Assembly: GCA_009760855.2 (NCBI GenBank)
Contig: WPIO01000122.1
Location: 1,143,501 to 1,207,500 of the forward strand
Reading direction: 5' to 3'
DNA length: 64,000 nt
Origin: Cristatella mucedo
Taxonomy: Eukaryota > Bryozoa > Phylactolaemata > Cristatellidae
Below, piece by piece: positions 50,301 to 58,814 of this stretch (positions within the stretch are counted from its first letter, which is position 1; every line of letters starts with the position of its first letter). The notes under the pieces were generated by a model. The model was not told where the DNA came from. It did no database searches and saw only the letters and a list, made by a program, of their open reading frames with translations. The translations under genes were made by a program, and so were the position numbers.

Positions 50301-53300
50301 TCGACGTGCCCCGAAGCTTCGTAGCGACTTTGCAGGTAGTCAAACGCAATGAATGTTCCTGTGCGGCCGACTCCGGCACTGCAATACATGAGAGCATCGA
50401 TTAAACAGCAGGGACATGCGACGGTGCAAAAATCCCCAGACGAGCGAGCAATAATCAACTGGCTGAGCTGCACTGTGTGCCGGTATAGCTGCGACTGCTT
50501 CTATCAGTAAACACCGAAAAAGTACTTGTACTGGGACATGAAATGGTGAATGTCCAGGTTATATATAATAATTCATTTTGTAGATTAGTTTCAGAAAGCT
50601 TAAATGAGTGTTTTTGGGGAGCTTCGCATGGACAATCCTATGTCTATCGTGTTAGCATTAGTGGGTCCCTGTGATTCGTCCTTTATGTGCTCATGCATGC
50701 TGACACCATGCATGCTGTCAATAACCATACTTGCATGCTGACCTTGTGCATGTCACCCCTAACCATGTTATTAATATTGCTTATCCCGCAAGATATTACT
50801 CGCCATTCAATACGTTTCCCTTTGCAGCAAATGTAAAGCGCCTAGAAACAGATTGAGTTATCTGAGTGCGCTTTATCAAGTGTATTAATATTATTATTAG
50901 CATCGACATTTGTTTGGGTGTTGTTAAGGTTTCTTACACCCGAGTCTCAGTAAAAGGGTAAAAACCTCTGCACGTTAAATACCCCAAGCATGATGATGGA
51001 CTGCAGACTTTTCTCTAACTGATGGTAGTGCAGTGTGGAATTCATCATCAACACGAAATTTGGGTGCCTTCTTTTATAGCTGCTTGAAGTTTGAAGCTCC
51101 ATTATGAAGACTGCTTTAACAGCAAGCCATTACGTTTTATCAGTGACTAAGATTCAGGATTGTCTATCACGATGGTGTGCTAATATAAAACTAGTTGTGT
51201 GTTTTGTCTAGGCTGGACTAATTTAATTGCATATTGGCTGGGGTACCAAAATCAGCAATAAATCATCAGCAGATGGTGCTAAATGTAGCTACAAGGCTAG
51301 CCAACACATCTTACAGGTTTAGCTAAGAGTTGGCAGTGCTGGAGCAAATACGAAAGCTCGTGGTCAATAGCAGGCCACGGATCAAAATTCTTACTCGGTT
51401 TCAAAAGGCCCGCACCAGTTTCAGCCACCACATTTCCATAGAAAAACAATCAGCTACTCCATTCCAGTATTTTGTATTTCATACAGTATTTTGGAAATCG
51501 ACTGCCCAGCAAAAGCTACTACGGGAAAAGAAAACGAGCATTTTGAAAAAGCAAAGTGTGGCTCAACAAAAGCTGTGAAGACAATGCTTATGGCAACACG
51601 TGGATCGTACCAACGTTGAGTAAATTGCGCATCCCTCACCTGCAGTGGACGATCATAGGACTATTAACAAGGTGCAGATTTTTTCACGTGAGCAGATAAC
51701 TTTGCATAAAACGTGATTACTTCAGCAAAATGTTCTGGAACAGAGTGGTCCTTCCAACAAAGAAGGTGATAATGGCTGACCGTTCGAGATTCAGTTCCCT
51801 GAAATGATAAGCATGCAGGACTCTGAACTTTCATCCACCCCAAAGGTTGAATCATTGCAGGGAAAGCTTCGTGGCAAAGTGAGCAAAGCAGACATACACA
51901 CTGCACATCCAGGATCGAAATCGTGTGCGTATCGTAAATGGTCTGCGATCGAATAGTCACACTGATAGGAAATTCTTCACTGCCAGGCTTTGGGAAATAT
52001 ACTTCACATTTTTTCTGGAAAAAAGAACTGATGTCGAAAGATAAATCAACCAAGTAAATACAGTGCATGACGGCAGCTGATTTTGCTTTGGTAATAAGAA
52101 AACACAGCAATAATGGTCCTTGCCACTTACAATGAAGTAATGCACCACTAGGAAATTTTTTTTAAATAACAACAGGATTACAATTATTGTCACAACAATG
52201 CAGTAAGTACAGCTTCAGTGCTGGTAACTAACGAAAGCTATCACATAGGGAAAAACATTTGCTTGGACGGTGCAGTGCATACCCACAAACGTGAGGATTG
52301 TGTAAAAGAGCAAAGGAAAAGAGCCAAACATTTGCTAACAAACACGGAAGGCCACCATGAAGCCAAAGAGGGCATACGATGAGCGTTTACACTTTGAACC
52401 AAAGATGCTAGCAGCTAGCTCATACCTTTTCTCATTCGGGGGTCTCTGGGTGGGCTATTTACGAGCAGTAGATGAAGCTACAGCTGGGTACTGTCTGCAT
52501 GCCCGGTCAAACTCAAAACCAGCCTCTCAGTCTGTCAATTATCACCATATAGCTCCCCGGACATTTCCGAACACCAGCTAGAAGTGTTCACACGTTGCTT
52601 AGTACTTGTCTGTATCTCCTAGCAAAATTTATGCTTTCCACTATGCACTTCAAGTTTGACTCAAAGATTGAGTAACTTACATTGCAGCTGCTATCCGATT
52701 GTAGAATTTCCAGCACCTTAAAATAACGGCCATTTTTGAGAAAGATGGCTCAATTATACACTTGCTGTAATTTTAATGTTGGACATGTTCTCAACGATGT
52801 TGATAATTACTAGTTGTAAAAAGCATAATGCCCAGCTATTATGCACGTGGTCTGTTACTAAACTCTCAGCTCCAAAGCTAGTTTAAACGGTTTAACTGTA
52901 ATTACTTCATGCATACGATAGTGGCATCCATACTAAAAATACTGATATCTATTCAGTGAGAATGCTCGAAAATGAGCAGGGTGAAAACAAAAAAAACTCA
53001 CACACAAGCTTCGTTGCAGGTAGACAAAACAAGGGGCGAGGGGAGATGATTTAGCATGTAGAAAATCCAGGTAAGTGTTCTACCAGTGAGCACGTTATAG
53101 AGGATCATGGGCTAGGGGATTTGAGTAGCTAGCTGAGTCACAATTTGAGCTGCAGTAAGGACACCTACTCTACTGAGTCGATCACGAAAGCAAGCCTCAT
53201 ATCACCATGGCTGAAGAGCCAGACCACATTAGTTGGTAAATGTATTTGTGACATCCCCTCGTGTCTTCTGTAACTCACTCCTTGCTGGTCTACCGGCTTG

Positions 53301-56300
53301 TGCACTCAGGTGCTTACATCTGGAGCAACACTGCGCAGCTAGGCTTTTCTGTCGTGAGCGTCACAGATGCCACACCACACCACTTCTAGTCGACCTGCAC
53401 TGGATCCCAGTCAGGTAAGGCACCGACTTAAAGGATAGTTTTTGTCATTAACTTTTAGTTCCCTTCATTCTATGGCTCCAGCCTACCTGTCAGGTCAACT
53501 TCCACATTAAGCAAAGCATCCGATCACAAGTTTTAACCGTAGCTCACTGTACAAGCCCAAAATCCTTCAGAGACCATGTCTTTAGTGGAAATGCTTCCAA
53601 AGCCTGGAACTGATGCTTGACGTGTCAAGACAGATCTGACAAAATTTATAAAGAAACTAAAAAAGCACATATTTATTACAGCATTTAGTAGGTCCCTGCG
53701 AAGCTTTCAGAATTCAGGCACCTGTCAAAGACGAAACTTAAATCATGTGCACTTGGTGATGGTCACACAACATCATCTATTACTAGAAGAGCCACACCCT
53801 TGTGGTATACAATGAGAAGCGATCTCGTTTAATCGTCGTTAGGTTTATTCAATCCAATTCAAGCCAATCCAGCCACACACTTAAAGTGTTCTATGAGCAG
53901 CAGTTCGGTTTCATCGTCATTAAGTTTCACGATATTTTCCGACATCCAAGTTCAAATGTCGGAAAGGCAAGAACTCGGTTTATCAGTTGCTGCAGCAGAC
54001 TCCGACGGTTTGAAGGATAAGTACAGCTGAATATCGTCAGCATAAAAGTGATATACTATTCCATGGGCCTTAATCACTTTCCCCAGAGGTCGAGTAACAA
54101 TAGAGAACAGCAAGGAACAGAGGACAGACCCTTGAGGGGCACTACAAGTGACTGGTCTCGTGGGTGAGACCTGACCCACACGTGACACGGACTGAACACG
54201 ATTTGATAAGCATGATTTGAACCAAGCCAGTGTGCAAGACCAATCGTTGTTCTAAATCGTTCACATAGGACATCGTGATCTGTGGTATCGAAGGCAGCTG
54301 ATTGGTCTAGCAGAGCTAGTGCAGTGACATTCCCACCATCGTTCCAGCATAGGATTTCATTAGTTACACGGAGGAGAGGATTTTCGGTAAAGGTGCTGCT
54401 GCTTGAATCCCGATAGATTTTTTTCCTGAGACTTCATTGTTCGCAATGCTTGCTACCAGCTGCTTAGCGATAACTTTTTTACGACTTTCTGACCAAAAAT
54501 TAGGAGATAAACTGGGTGATAGTTTGCAACGGCCACAGTGTCCAATCCACACTTTCTAAGTATACATCTGAATTTGAGCAATTTTAAAGACTTAGAAATA
54601 ACTTTTTTCCAGAGAAGGAATAGAAATCTCAGTCAAGGCTGGGCTACGTTTAACTACGAGCGAAGGCCAAATAGATTCGTCCTGGTGAATGCATTTTAAG
54701 TTGTGTCGCTGGAAAAAGTCGACGTTACTATGTGCACACGACAGAGCAGGAACAGTAACCCAAACCGAGCAATGATCCGATAGAGTCAGCAGGCACACCA
54801 TAGGTTGGTAGAGCAGACGTCCTTAACAATAAAAAGGTGTCATGTTCCAACGTGACCTTTTGTTAGACAACACCATCAGCTCCAAAATCAAGTCTGAATA
54901 CTTCCAGCTACATAACATTGCTAAAACTCGGGCTTGTTTAGACAGGGACATCACACCTATCTTGTCCATGCATTTTTGACACCCCTTCTTCACGTATGTA
55001 ACTCACTGCTTACTGGTCCACCGGCATGTGCAATCAGGCACTTACAGCTGGTGCAAAACTCTGCAGTTAGGCTTGTCTGTCGTAAGGTGGCCCAGTAGCC
55101 ACATCATACCTTTTCTCGCCGACCTGCACATGCTACTAGTCAAGCAAAGCATCAACTTCAAGATGTTTGTTGTCGCTCACTCTTCGGTCCCTTCGTTATT
55201 TGGCTCCAGCCTGTCTATCATATGTACTGCCCCACAAGACTAAGCATTACACAACCTGCTTTTTGGAATCTATCTGTTTACATATACCTCGTGCAAACCT
55301 CGAATCAATTGGAGACCGCAGCTTTAGTCAGTATGCTTGGAGCTCACTGCCGACTTGTGTCCGACCTACCTGACTTGACCACATTTAAAAAATAAATAAA
55401 AATAGTCCTAATCCTCACACCATTTAATGGGTCCCTGTAATTCCACCTTTACGTGCTTTTGCCTGCCGACCTTGCACATGTCACCCCTAACCATGTTATT
55501 CTTGTTGTTTATCGAGCATGCTGACAATAACCATTCGATCGTGTTGCATATGCATCAAATGTAAAGTGCCTAAAGAGGGATTGAGTTGACTGAGGGTCCT
55601 TTGTCAAGTGTTTTATCATTATTATTATCATTATCAAGGCATCAAAGCATGTGTTTCCATCGAATGGTTAGACTTATATATAAAATATATATATATATAT
55701 ATATTATTTTAAGTCTAACTTCAATCTACTTAATTTGTATAGCACCCTAAGAGAACTTAATGTCTATAAAGGCACTCCGTGATGCCATGGGCTTACGACC
55801 TCGGCCAGACCTTTGTCGGGGCAAGAAGCTTAACCATTGGGCCGAACCAGGGGTGCATGGTTTCGTTGCCGTGCTCATGTCGCCAGCGCTACAACTGACT
55901 AAACCAACCACTGAAAAGTTTTGCATTACATAATTACCAGGACAGCCAGATACAGGTGTTAATGGAAACTTGATAAGAGAACTATTTATATGGTAACCTG
56001 TGCACCATTTATTTAGCTGTTTTTGAGCAGCATTTTGACTCGTTACATAACGGAACGGTCTTACCTGAACCGAAGACCGAGAGCAGGCTATTGCAAAAAC
56101 CAGTTTCAAACGAGAGTGATCACAAGGAAAGAACCCATGCACACATGATTAAGATATTGACGTCCACATACCTTGCTGGACTCAACAAAGTTGGTTAACA
56201 TAACAATGACCACCGCATGCTGCTCCCATACCATTTGCCAGAAATCATTCACAGTCTTAACAGATGGCCCTGAAACCACCATTCAAGGCGATGTAATGAT

Positions 56301-57689
56301 AATGGTGCATGCGTACGGACAGCTGCCAATGTGCAAGGTTCAGAATAAATATAGAAGCCTTTAGCCTGACCTTGGGTTGCTATATACTTCTTAGGTTGGG
56401 AGAATCCCTGAAATCAACAAGTCATCCATGAAGACCAGCTGTGCACAGTAGCAAGCCACAGTGCTGGACCACGTTGCAGCAAGCATTGCAATAATTCATT
56501 GCCAATGCTTACGTTTATATATGATGCATTAATATAACCATTAGTTCCTAGCCCAATCATAACTCTGGTAGCATCATCTGTAGTAAAACGATAAAAGGAA
56601 GTTTAACAAATGGCATGCTCTACTACATTCTACATATACAGCTGCTGCCCCAAGCAATGCATTAGTAACCAATGACCAAAAAAACCCGATATTGTGGTAA
56701 AATGGTATACCATTAAATCAAAAACAAGCCAATTCCAAAGCCAAGTTTTGCAGCTGACTGCTTGAACAATTACCGACTTTTGATGAGCTTTAAAGAAAAT
56801 TGACAGATAGCTACGATGAATAAGTTTACGATTAAAACCAATCTGCACACAATGTGCACAAGTGCATCTACGGTGTCATACCGATAGCAACAGTGATGTT
56901 ACCATGCTTAAAAAAATCATGATGCTAATCACTTGTATGTAATGTTAAGTTTGCCAATTGGGTATCGAATCTAAGGCGCACACTTGCATCGGCTCTGCTT
57001 TATCTCCACTACCTAGGCGAAAAATGTTGGGCAAGTAAACTTGCTATCCAGGAATGAGGACACAGCTCGACAAAACAGCCGAAAAAAATGGCTTGTCTTT
57101 TTACTTTCACATGCCACTGCAGTAAGCAGATAAGGCAGCAGACTTGGTTATCGGAAAGCCAAAAACAGAGCCATGCAAGTCTTGAGACCGCTCAGAGGTG
57201 CGTTGAAAGGGATAAATCGTACAATGACCTAATAGATGGCAGCTAGTGACATGCTTAAAGAAAACCAGGGGAATGATGGCTCGTGGTTAGAACAGAAAGA
57301 ATTATAAAGTCCTACGCCTAAACTGAAGATGCTCTAAACAAAAACTTGAATCAGCCAGGTCTATTACATAGGATGGTCTGCTTTAAGTGACTACAGTTAC
57401 GCAATCATACTCGGGTCTCAGCAGCAGCAATGCTCCTTAATTCAATTTACATCACCTAAGAGAAAAACCAATAAATCCAACGCCAGCCTTCTGTGATCAC
57501 CAGAGCTGAGCTGATGCACTAGAGTCATACTTTCTCTCTTACTAATATACATTACAATAATATTTTTTTACAAATGCTTTCTACCACAACATATTACTTA
57601 CATGGAATTATGTTATTAAACCTGTTCTTTAGCTTGTTGGCAGGGTCTTTGCCAGCTATGCAAGAGTGGTTTTCATTTGCAACGATTTC
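33885..57689 (-). CDS. Receptor-type protein tyrosine phosphatase, tandem PTP domains D1+D2, partial gene of 14 visible exons
   Basis: Exons read on the minus strand, high to low coordinate: 57602-57689, 56513-56577, 56371-56407, 56172-56269, 51898-52014, 51640-51798, 50243-50378, 47190-47333 (D1 and linker), then 42367-42457, 40833-40909, 40226-40357, 35633-35785, 35403-35554, 33885-34020 (D2). Together they give about 528 residues in standard PTP motif order, each exon bounded by AG and GT. Splice phases agree at every junction except across exon 6, which carries one extra base. Exon sizes of 37, 98 and 136 nt (136 in both domains) match sizes I recall for RPTP catalytic exons. PTPs hydrolyse phosphotyrosine, and tandem-domain RPTPs are single-pass membrane proteins with D1 catalytic. 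D1 keeps the Cys and Arg of the signature loop; D2 keeps Cys but has His for Arg, so D2 is inferred inactive. Not found: extracellular and membrane exons, and the last D2 exon. The subfamily cannot be assigned. Confidence 0.92.
35403..35554 (-). CDS. RPTP exon 13 (D2, degenerate WPD loop, PIILQC)
   Basis: 152 nt, acceptor ..cctttag after a pyrimidine stretch, donor gtcagt, phase 0 in and phase 2 out. It encodes [18 protein letters not shown], where the WPD loop should be, then [15 protein letters not shown] and HPIILQC. The loop is not WPD, as usual in inactive second domains. The phase-2 exit inside the signature motif is the same intron position as in D1. Confidence 0.9.
35633..35785 (-). 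CDS. RPTP exon 12 (D2, CPEYWP)
   Basis: 153 nt, acceptor ..ttatag, donor gttagt, phase 0 at both ends. It encodes [10 protein letters not shown], the canonical CxxYWP block, then [11 protein letters not shown] and a segment ending STHPSNDK. It joins exon 11 (MPPSQ-DCPEYWP). The upstream intron side is unusually pyrimidine-rich and contains a long TA repeat. Confidence 0.9.
35820..36215. repeat. Polypurine (+ strand) tract with (TA)n core
   Basis: About 400 bp dominated by A and G on the plus strand (gagagaaac, agagagggaagg, gaagagagagagggagagag), interrupted by an uninterrupted (TA)n of about 93 bp at 35,921-36,013. In the RPTP sense strand this is a CT-rich tract beginning about 35 bp upstream of the exon 12 acceptor. 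The YIYIYI ORFs here are artefacts. Confidence 0.9.
36983..37060 (+). mobile_element. Possible tRNA-headed SINE remnant
   Basis: B-box-like GAGTTCGAATCATG after ctggtcgt, in a context resembling a tRNA-derived head, but without the SINE-A or SINE-B body. Weak. Confidence 0.3.
38243..38374 (-). mobile_element. SINE-A copy
   Basis: Tail complement ggcgccttaagagagcttaacctctattcaggcgcttcacat, then a degraded head (ttagtcggggcaagcaaattaacaactggg), in RPTP intron 11. Confidence 0.78.
38400..39370 (+). mobile_element. LINE family 1 RT fragments
   Basis: 38,400-38,620 holds the C-terminal segment ([26 protein letters not shown]). 38,860-39,170 holds an earlier RT segment ([29 protein letters not shown]). 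The order is inverted relative to the intact element, so these are separate insertions or a rearrangement. Confidence 0.6.
40086..40186 (+). mobile_element. LINE family 1 tail-only copy
   Basis: tttgcagcaaatgtaaagcgcctagagagagattgagttctctgaggacgc followed by ATT repeats; ends about 40 bp from RPTP exon 11. Confidence 0.82.
40226..40357 (-). CDS. RPTP exon 11 (D2, FIATQ and DFWQMVY in one exon)
   Basis: 132 nt, acceptor ..atctag, donor gtcagt, phase 0 at both ends. It encodes [18 protein letters not shown], then [13 protein letters not shown] and CIVLLHDM. The intron that splits this block in D1 (37-nt plus 98-nt exons) is absent in D2. The sequence is typical of RPTP second domains (FIATQxPLPxTxxDFWRMV). 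Confidence 0.93.
40833..40909 (-). CDS. RPTP exon 10 (D2, SPYINAVY)
   Basis: 77 nt, acceptor ..ttgtag, donor gtaagt, phase 1 in and phase 0 out. It encodes DSKRTIVSG and [12 protein letters not shown], equivalent to the D1 SDYINASYI block. Phase and motif order match exon 2 of D1. Confidence 0.88.
41097..41310. repeat. 44-bp perfect inverted repeat around (TA)n
   Basis: Left arm 41,097-41,140 (tatactggtgtgcatgaagt...gcaatatgta) and right arm 41,205-41,248 are exact reverse complements, separated by a 64-bp TA-rich loop. A second (TA)n, about 60 bp, follows the right arm to 41,306. Predicted to extrude a very stable hairpin. It lies in RPTP intron 9. Confidence 0.92.
42005..42090 (-). mobile_element. 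LINE family 1 tail-only copy, diverged
   Basis: accctcagacaacacaatctctttataggctatttacagatgctgcaaaggaag is the complement of the family tail with several changes; no ATT repeat is adjacent. Confidence 0.65.
42367..42457 (-). CDS. RPTP exon 9 (D2 start, [12 protein letters not shown])
   Basis: 91 nt, acceptor ..cttcag, donor gtgagt, phase 0 in and phase 1 out. It encodes [19 protein letters not shown], the D2 equivalent of the ENxxKNR block. The 4.7-kb intron before it holds a LINE family 2 copy and a nested LINE/SINE pair. Confidence 0.86.
42660..43890 (+). mobile_element. LINE family 2 copy, plus strand
   Basis: RT core through 3' end: [43 protein letters not shown] (YADD changed to YADG), then [15 protein letters not shown] and a C-terminal region ending near ctccagagtgacacccatg. 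Several frame breaks. Located in RPTP intron 8, opposite to the gene. Confidence 0.82.
44330..44870 (+). mobile_element. LINE family 1 3' copy split by SINE-A
   Basis: The RT C-terminus and 3' UTR (44,330-44,608) and the final hairpin and ATT tail (44,755-44,870, aaagcgcctagaaaaagattaatttatctgagggcac) are continuous in other copies but are separated here by a full SINE-A. Confidence 0.83.
44610..44753 (+). mobile_element. SINE-A copy (best preserved, nested in LINE)
   Basis: Complete: head ctggtttggtctagcggttaagg, middle gctcgccccgaccaaggtct, B-box-like GTGGGCTCGAGCCCC, then tail aagcgcctgaatagagattaagttctcttggggcactatataaatgaatta. The tail mirrors the hairpin of LINE family 1. Confidence 0.87.
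45233..45482 (-). mobile_element. Two LINE family 1 tail-only copies
   Basis: 45,233-45,310 (cacttgataaagcgccctcagagaactcaatctcttcctaggc) and 45,416-45,482 (ctagataaagtgacctcagagaactc...tctaggcgcttggcac), each preceded by AAT repeats, with about 105 bp of unique sequence between. Confidence 0.78.
45483..47189. other. Intron sequence, RPTP intron 8
   Basis: Mostly unique AT-rich DNA. One SINE-A/LINE-type tail-only copy at 46,663-46,735 (caaaccgcctgaatggagattaatttctattagg plus ATT repeats, plus strand). No further exon recognised. Confidence 0.5.
47190..47333 (-). CDS. RPTP exon 8 (end of D1 and D1-D2 linker)
   Basis: 144 nt, acceptor ..ttgcag, donor gtcagc, phase 0 at both ends. It encodes [13 protein letters not shown], the counterpart of the DQYxFIHDALLE helix that closes D1, then [13 protein letters not shown] and DSLAKEWK, which align with the linker helix and the L.xEF segment that starts D2. 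It joins exon 7 directly (MVQTK-EQY). Confidence 0.9.
47334..50242. other. Intron sequence, RPTP intron 7
   Basis: Contains a tail-only LINE copy at 48,969-49,060 (minus) and the SINE-B copy at 49.6 kb. ORFs at 47,798-48,182 on both strands show no domain. Confidence 0.5.
49618..49775 (-). mobile_element. SINE-B copy
   Basis: Minus-strand copy: ggcagcctcttttgtacagc, acctttacggctatcacca, aaggatcgcccaccacagg, B-box complement GGATTCAAGCCC, palindrome cacgacctc-aggagc-gaggtcgtg, head end cctagtgtgcctt. Confidence 0.82.
50243..50378 (-). CDS. RPTP exon 7 (D1 signature loop CSAGVGRTG, 136 nt)
   Basis: 136 nt, acceptor ..ttgcag, donor gtctgg, phase 2 in and phase 0 out. The split Ser codon joins exon 6 to give [12 protein letters not shown], the CX5R catalytic loop with nucleophilic Cys and phosphate-binding Arg intact. 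It continues through [20 protein letters not shown], which includes the Q-loop region (MVQT). The donor matches consensus only weakly (AAG/gtctgg). D1 is the domain expected to be catalytic. Confidence 0.95.
50640..50900 (+). mobile_element. LINE family 1 3' UTR and tail
   Basis: Starts gtgggtccctgtgattcgtcc, runs through the 3' UTR (gcatgctgacaccatgcatgctg) and ends gcgcctagaaacagattgagttatctgagtgcgc plus ATT repeats. In RPTP intron 6. Confidence 0.88.
51060..51440 (+). mobile_element. LINE family 2 fragment, diverged
   Basis: Plus-strand remnant of the region after YADD (aagactgctttaacagcaagccattacg; ttgtctaggctggactaatttaattgc), corresponding to SFIQKTASAASHH and SRLDYC of other copies. 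It ends about 200 bp from RPTP exon 6. Confidence 0.55.
51640..51798 (-). CDS. RPTP exon 6 (D1 WPD-loop exon; carries a 1-nt frame break)
   Basis: 159 nt, acceptor ..tttcag, donor gtgagg. It opens [21 protein letters not shown]: the general-acid loop, normally WPDHGVP, reads WKDHSVP, so Asp is kept and Pro is Lys. It ends PMIVHC plus AG, the first two bases of the signature Ser. The two halves lie in different frames: the first reads on to a stop after HVKKSAPC. A six-A run near 51,684-51,689 is the natural place for a one-base gain; phase 0 in and phase 2 out would need 158 nt. It is either an assembly or sequencing indel or a real inactivating mutation. Confidence 0.88.
51898..52014 (-). 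CDS. RPTP exon 5 (D1, KC.VYFP segment)
   Basis: 117 nt, acceptor ..ttccag, donor gtatgt, phase 0 at both ends. It encodes [12 protein letters not shown], the counterpart of the KCxxYWP block (Trp is Phe here), then the variable beta-strand segment ending ISILDVQC. A 4.2-kb intron separates it from exon 4. Confidence 0.88.
52015..53219. other. Intron sequence, RPTP intron 4 (part)
   Basis: Unique AT-rich sequence. The plus ORF 52357-52581 has no recognised domain. Confidence 0.4.
53220..53700 (+). mobile_element. LINE family 1 RT C-terminal fragment
   Basis: [18 protein letters not shown] and [15 protein letters not shown] match the C-terminal RT region; continues to aaaaagcacatatttattacagcatttagtaggtccctgc, where a family 2 copy begins in the opposite orientation. 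Confidence 0.78.
53700..54620 (-). mobile_element. LINE family 2 fragment
   Basis: Minus-strand RT core: [34 protein letters not shown] and KPSSCLSDI (53952-54188), plus upstream linker sequence to about 54,610. It lacks the 3' half, which is replaced at 53,700 by the opposed family 1 fragment. Confidence 0.78.
54850..55640 (+). mobile_element. LINE family 1 3' copy
   Basis: Plus-strand RT C-terminus to tail: gacaacaccatcagctcc.., gtgcaatcaggcacttacagctggtgc, ctcgaatcaattggagacc, hairpin aagtgcctaaagagggattgagttgactgagggtcc, then ATT repeats. Several frame breaks. Confidence 0.83.
55683..55705. repeat. (TA)n microsatellite
   Basis: Short TA repeat between a LINE tail and SINE-A. Confidence 0.85.
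55728..55853 (-). mobile_element. SINE-A copy
   Basis: Tail complement agcaccctaagagaacttaatgtctataaaggcac, then head complement ..tttgtcggggcaagaagcttaaccattgggccgaacc; 320 bp downstream of RPTP exon 4. Confidence 0.8.
56172..56269 (-). CDS. RPTP exon 4 (D1, DFWQMVWEQ)
   Basis: 98 nt, acceptor ..tttcag, donor gtatgt, phase 1 in and phase 0 out. It encodes [10 protein letters not shown], then the beta strand [11 protein letters not shown], one of the most conserved PTP blocks (DFWRMVWE..IVMLT). It ends SSK and joins exon 5, which opens KKCEVYF. Confidence 0.94.
56371..56407 (-). CDS. RPTP exon 3 (D1 37-nt micro-exon, YIATQG)
   Basis: 37 nt, acceptor ..tttcag, donor gtcagg, phase 0 in and phase 1 out. 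It encodes [12 protein letters not shown] plus the first base of Gly. A 37-nt exon at this place is a recurrent feature of RPTP genes as I know them, so size, motif and phase support each other. Confidence 0.9.
56513..56577 (-). CDS. RPTP exon 2 (D1, YINASYI)
   Basis: 65 nt, acceptor ..ctacag, donor gtaagc, phase 1 in and phase 0 out. It encodes DATRVMIG followed by [10 protein letters not shown], the canonical hydrophobic-core motif of PTP domains. It joins exon 1 to give PYDATRV, the usual YDxxRV block. Confidence 0.92.
57602..57689 (-). CDS. RPTP exon 1 (D1 start, KNR motif)
   Basis: 88 nt, acceptor ..cggcag, donor gtaagt, phase 0 in and phase 1 out. It encodes the conserved start of a PTP domain, with the motif [12 protein letters not shown] near its end (the KNRY substrate-recognition loop region). 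The Tyr after Pro is completed by exon 2. The residues before it correspond in length to the segment that follows the juxtamembrane wedge in other RPTPs. Confidence 0.9.
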
Positions 57690-58312
57690 CTGCCGAACAA
57701 ACAGAAAGTCATGCAATTAGTAACTAAGTTATGCAGCTTTAAGCTTTGCTGGTAATAAAATCGACGAAGTTGTATGATCTCAGCAGGAATACATGCATAG
57801 CATAAGTGACCGGAAACAAAAAATTGTAAAGCGAAACTAGTTTGAAAACACAGGCATTTTTTCGATTCGTAAAAGTTCTCTTTGAACAGAGCATATTTTC
57901 AGATGTCATTTAGTAATTGGTTTGCTGAAAACTACTTATAAGGATGGTATACCAAATACAGCTGTCGTCAGATAAAAATTAGACAAATTATAAAGGTTCT
58001 TAACAAGTATTGTCTATTGCAAACTAGCCATCACGTCTGCAAATGCATGCTTGCTTAGGATTACAAAGGCAAACGTCAACAGCTGATTTAGAAGACTTCT
58101 CATTGTTGTCCCCTTTCTCTTAGTGAGGCAATCGATTATACGTCCAGACCTGTTAAATTGCTCAATCTGTAGAGCATAAGACGAGTAAGCTAAGATTGTT
58201 GGACAACAACCGCCTGAGGCTAAATTATTCAGTGCCTCGGGAGATTACCACCAATTACTGCACTGCATCTTTAAAATTACTGCTTTACTGCATCCAGCGC
58301 TAATGGAGGCCA
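57690..58312. other. Intron or upstream sequence of RPTP
   Basis: No exon recognised. Upstream coding exons (juxtamembrane, transmembrane) must lie further 5'. Confidence 0.4.
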
Positions 58313-58431
58313 CAGGCACACATGCACACACACACATACAAACACACACACACACTCGCAAGCACGCACACACACACACACATTCACATGCACACGCACA
58401 CACACACACACACACACAGACACACACACGG

Positions 58432-58515
<84 letters not shown>
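58313..58515. repeat. (CA)n microsatellite, about 200 bp
   Basis: Interrupted CA repeat at the left, pure (CA)n of about 75 bp at 58,435-58,514. The Cys/Val and His/Thr ORFs on the two strands are artefacts. Confidence 0.95.
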
Positions 58516-58518
<3 letters not shown>

Positions 58519-58814
58519 CTTGGCCATGCTCGGGTTGCCGAAGCTATGGCAAGCCACAGCTCGTGGCGTTCCAGGCATGTGGCTCAGTAGTTAGGCTCTC
58601 TGTTCGTCGAACGCAGCATGCTTAATCATGGCAGTTTGGCATGCCTACCATCCAGCCAACCACCTGCTACTACTACAAGCACACGCATTCATTAACTTGC
58701 TGCATTAGCTGGGGTAGGAGAATGACAGCAGAAGGCTTTAACCAGAGCACTAAAAAATAATACCTGATTTAACAGCCTCTTTTTATAGCGACATAATAGT
58801 AGTTGTACTACTAT

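Noticed and set aside
58245-58594. Cys-Val and His-Thr ORFs
   Set aside because: Translation of the (CA)n repeat on the two strands.
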